Part shown: positions 37,955 through 39,544 of the stretch, one piece after another
Numbering within the stretch: position 1 is the stretch's first letter
How the letters are laid out: every line of letters begins with the position of its first letter
Source of the DNA: Lingula anatina
Lineage: Eukaryota; Brachiopoda; Lingulata; Lingulida; Lingulidae
Assembly: GCF_001039355.2 (NCBI RefSeq)
Contig: NW_019773992.1
Location: forward strand, 6,460 to 46,003
Direction: 5' to 3'
Length of the DNA stretch: 39,544 nucleotides
Program-made: the position numbers and the translations under genes
Notes under the pieces: generated by a model
What the model was told of the DNA's origin: nothing
The model's database searches: none
Seen by the model: only the letters and a program-made list of their open reading frames with translations

Positions 37955-38025
37955 AAGAAAATTCTATAATATTTGAAATAACGCAGTATTTGTTCAGGAA
38001 AACTGAAAATAATTTACAAAACTTT
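37656..38025. other. spacer between convergent genes, (AAT)n at 37908-37952
   Basis: Non-coding. The AAT array is the only clear structure. TTTATT at 37740-37745 would be an AATAAA on the minus strand, downstream of the gene at 38026. Confidence 0.5.
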
Positions 38026-38349
38026 TTAATCTTTCTTTACAATCCAAGAGACATCCTCTGGACAATTAGGGGCAGATTTGACGTGGACTGCTCCTATCTT
38101 CCTATTTTGCAGTAGCCTTCTGCTCTTGTGCGAGCAGTTATCAACAAAACACCTGTCTAATGCACGTTTAACCTGCGCAAACTTGTCACTTTGCCAGGAT
38201 GGGGGGTGTGTGATGAATCCGTCATCACACTCTTCATCGCTGGACGTATACTTTATCTCAATGGCGCTCCTGATTTGTGCGCGCCGGACCTCAGACTGCC
38301 ACCCTTGGGCTGACAGGATCTGCAGCGCCTTCATCCTTCTTTTGGCTTT
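38026..38349 (-). CDS. minus-strand gene, last exon
   Basis: After acceptor TTCTTCAG it encodes 107 residues: KAKRRMKALQILSAQGW, the SSDEECDDG acidic patch, PSWQSDKFAQVKRALDR, and VDNCSHKSRRLLQNRK up to the stop. Confidence 0.8.
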   Translation of the reverse strand, partial: KAKRRMKALQILSAQGWQSEVRRAQIRSAIEIKYTSSDEECDDGFITHPPSWQSDKFAQVKRALDRCFVDNCSHKSRRLLQNRKIGAVHVKSAPNCPEDVSWIVKKD

Positions 38350-39544
38350 CTGAAGAAAAAAATCAATTAAAGTATGAGTATATGTTCTGCAAAACATTCC
38401 ATCTAATTGGTTACCACATTCAACAATACTCTGTCTCTTCCATGAAATTCCAAATCTTTTTATACAAATCATACAGATTTAGAAAAAACATCCATCCAAA
38501 AACATACAGATTTAGAAAATAGACCCATCTATAAAAATTTACAGATTTAGGAAAAAAGATTCATCCAAAAAGTCTTTACAGGATCTAGAGAAAATGACCC
38601 GGTATATACCTCCTTCTTCCTCTCATATTTAACCCTCTTCTGCCTCTGCACCTCTAGTTGATTCTGTTTCTTTAGACCATCTTCCTGCTTCTTTGTGATA
38701 AAGTATCTTTTAATGGCACCTAGACAATAAACGATATATATATCGTATGGAAAATGCATCTTTATGACACGTACAGTACCTAACAACTTCCAAGTGGATA
38801 CAGTTGTTGGATTTATAAACAATGTGTTCATCAAGTTAACGAGAACTGGTTGTCTAGCCATTTAGGTTATGCAAATAGTTAATAAAATAATAATTAAATT
38901 AGTAATATGATTTTTGGAGCATCATTCTTAAAAAGCGCTTAATTTCACAGTTGCTTTTAGTAGGGATTACTGCTGAGTTCCTCAGTATAAGAAAATGCAG
39001 TGTTGGCAATTTACTTACATTTCACTACCTCCTCACTTGCTTCAGCATTCCCAGCCCATCCCCTGACAAACGTTATAATGTGTTCGGTCATAGGGTGGTT
39101 TTCTGCATCGTGCGGCCTACGATTAGAGTAAAATACAACATATATGTAGCTTATGATTTTGAAATACTTTTAAAAATTTAATTCTCTGTTTTTACTTCCT
39201 AGCAGTTAAGTGAAATGATTAATTCACATTTTACAAGACCTCACAACATAATCCATACATAATTGCATATTGACACCAAAAATGCCAGGGTGATTGCTAA
39301 AAATCTGGACTGTAAACCTTCTGCACATGAACTTACGAGTTGCGATATCTGTAGTTAATATTGTTAATATTTATTTTAACGAGATATACGAGATTATAAC
39401 TTTGACAAATTACAGTGTATGAAACAGGTTTAATTTGAAGAAAACCAAAGTAATCTTACTTCTGTTGGTCAAACGTCCACTTGAGACCACGTTTCAATCC
39501 ATCGCCATAACCATCTCTAACGGCCATCTGACGGCATATGATGA
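38026..39544 (-). CDS. unrecognised spliced gene, 3' part
   Basis: Four minus-strand exons (39544-39460 partial, 39116-39019, 38719-38610, 38349-38026) join with matching phases 2, 1 and 0 and GT-AG sites, giving 205 readable residues. The visible protein starts ...RQMAVRDGYGDGLKRGLKW. It has HPMTEHIITFVRGWAGNAEA, then a long basic helix (KKQEDGLKKQNQLEVQRQKR), an acidic SSDEECDDG patch, and a conserved-looking HPPSWQSDKFAQVKRALDRC tail. It ends at TAA 38028-38026. The family is unknown. The basic coil plus acidic patch suggests a nuclear or nucleic-acid-associated role, but that is inference. The 5' end lies beyond the window. Confidence 0.72.
38610..38719 (-). CDS. minus-strand gene, internal exon
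   Basis: 110 nt after acceptor GTCTAG. It completes a Cys codon, then reads AIKRYFITKKQEDGLKKQNQ and on to YERKKE before donor GTATAT. It is highly basic and helical. Confidence 0.72.
39019..39116 (-). CDS. minus-strand gene, internal exon
   Basis: 98 nt between acceptor TCGTAG and consensus donor GTAAGT. The frame is KPHDAENHPMTEHIITFVRG then WAGNAEASEEVVK. It is too short for a simple ORF scan but is required by the phases on both sides. Confidence 0.75.
39460..39544 (-). CDS. minus-strand gene, first visible exon (partial)
   Basis: It reads IICRQMAVRDGYGDGLKRGL then KWTFDQQ, ending in phase 2 before donor GTAAGA. It continues past the window edge. Confidence 0.65.

Overview
This is a eukaryotic, animal nuclear-genome window. 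It is AT-rich and carries small spliced exons with GT-AG introns, many microsatellites, dense DNA-transposon remnants, CR1/L2-like retrotransposon remnants, and runs of N. The gene content (ankyrin repeats joined to a death domain, in tandem paralogous copies) and the repeat style suit a marine invertebrate such as an echinoderm, amphioxus, hemichordate or mollusc. The species cannot be fixed from the sequence alone.

Layout. 1-10.1 kb has no convincing gene. It holds a 1.6-kb terminal-inverted-repeat element with a broken ORF (about 1892-3496), microsatellites, a GCAGTA-dense small element (about 7070-7362), a weak ORF pair (8040-8373) and an 860-bp long inverted repeat (about 8596-9456). 10.1-15.4 kb is ankyrin-death gene 1 on the + strand: six coding exons that join in frame to a 305-residue protein. 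15.6-19.0 kb is a Tc1/mariner-type element interrupted by a decayed CR1/L2-like retrotransposon. 19.0-20.2 kb may be gene 1 3' UTR. 20.8-30.2 kb is non-coding and built from three diverged copies of one unit, with further insertions, including a piggyBac-like TTAA element. 30.2-31.4 kb holds two motif-dense elements and a 204-bp tandem repeat. 31.7-37.2 kb is ankyrin-death gene 2 on the + strand: eight coding exons giving 293 residues. Its death domain is cut after the first helices, where an AAAGG/CCTTT-rich repeat array begins. 38.0-39.5 kb is the 3' part of an unrelated gene on the - strand, with four phase-consistent exons.

How the parts relate. Genes 1 and 2 are paralogues, with homologous introns as well as exons. 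Nearly every ankyrin repeat is one 99-nt, phase-0 exon, so repeats can be gained or lost without breaking frame. Gene 2 shows a recent run of four such exons; gene 1 keeps one good equivalent plus a half-deleted relic. Because the introns are homologous, each gene serves as the empty-site control for transposons in the other. This gives insertion boundaries and target-site duplications directly for several elements. The proteins are probably cytoplasmic death-fold adaptors; ligand and partner are unknown.
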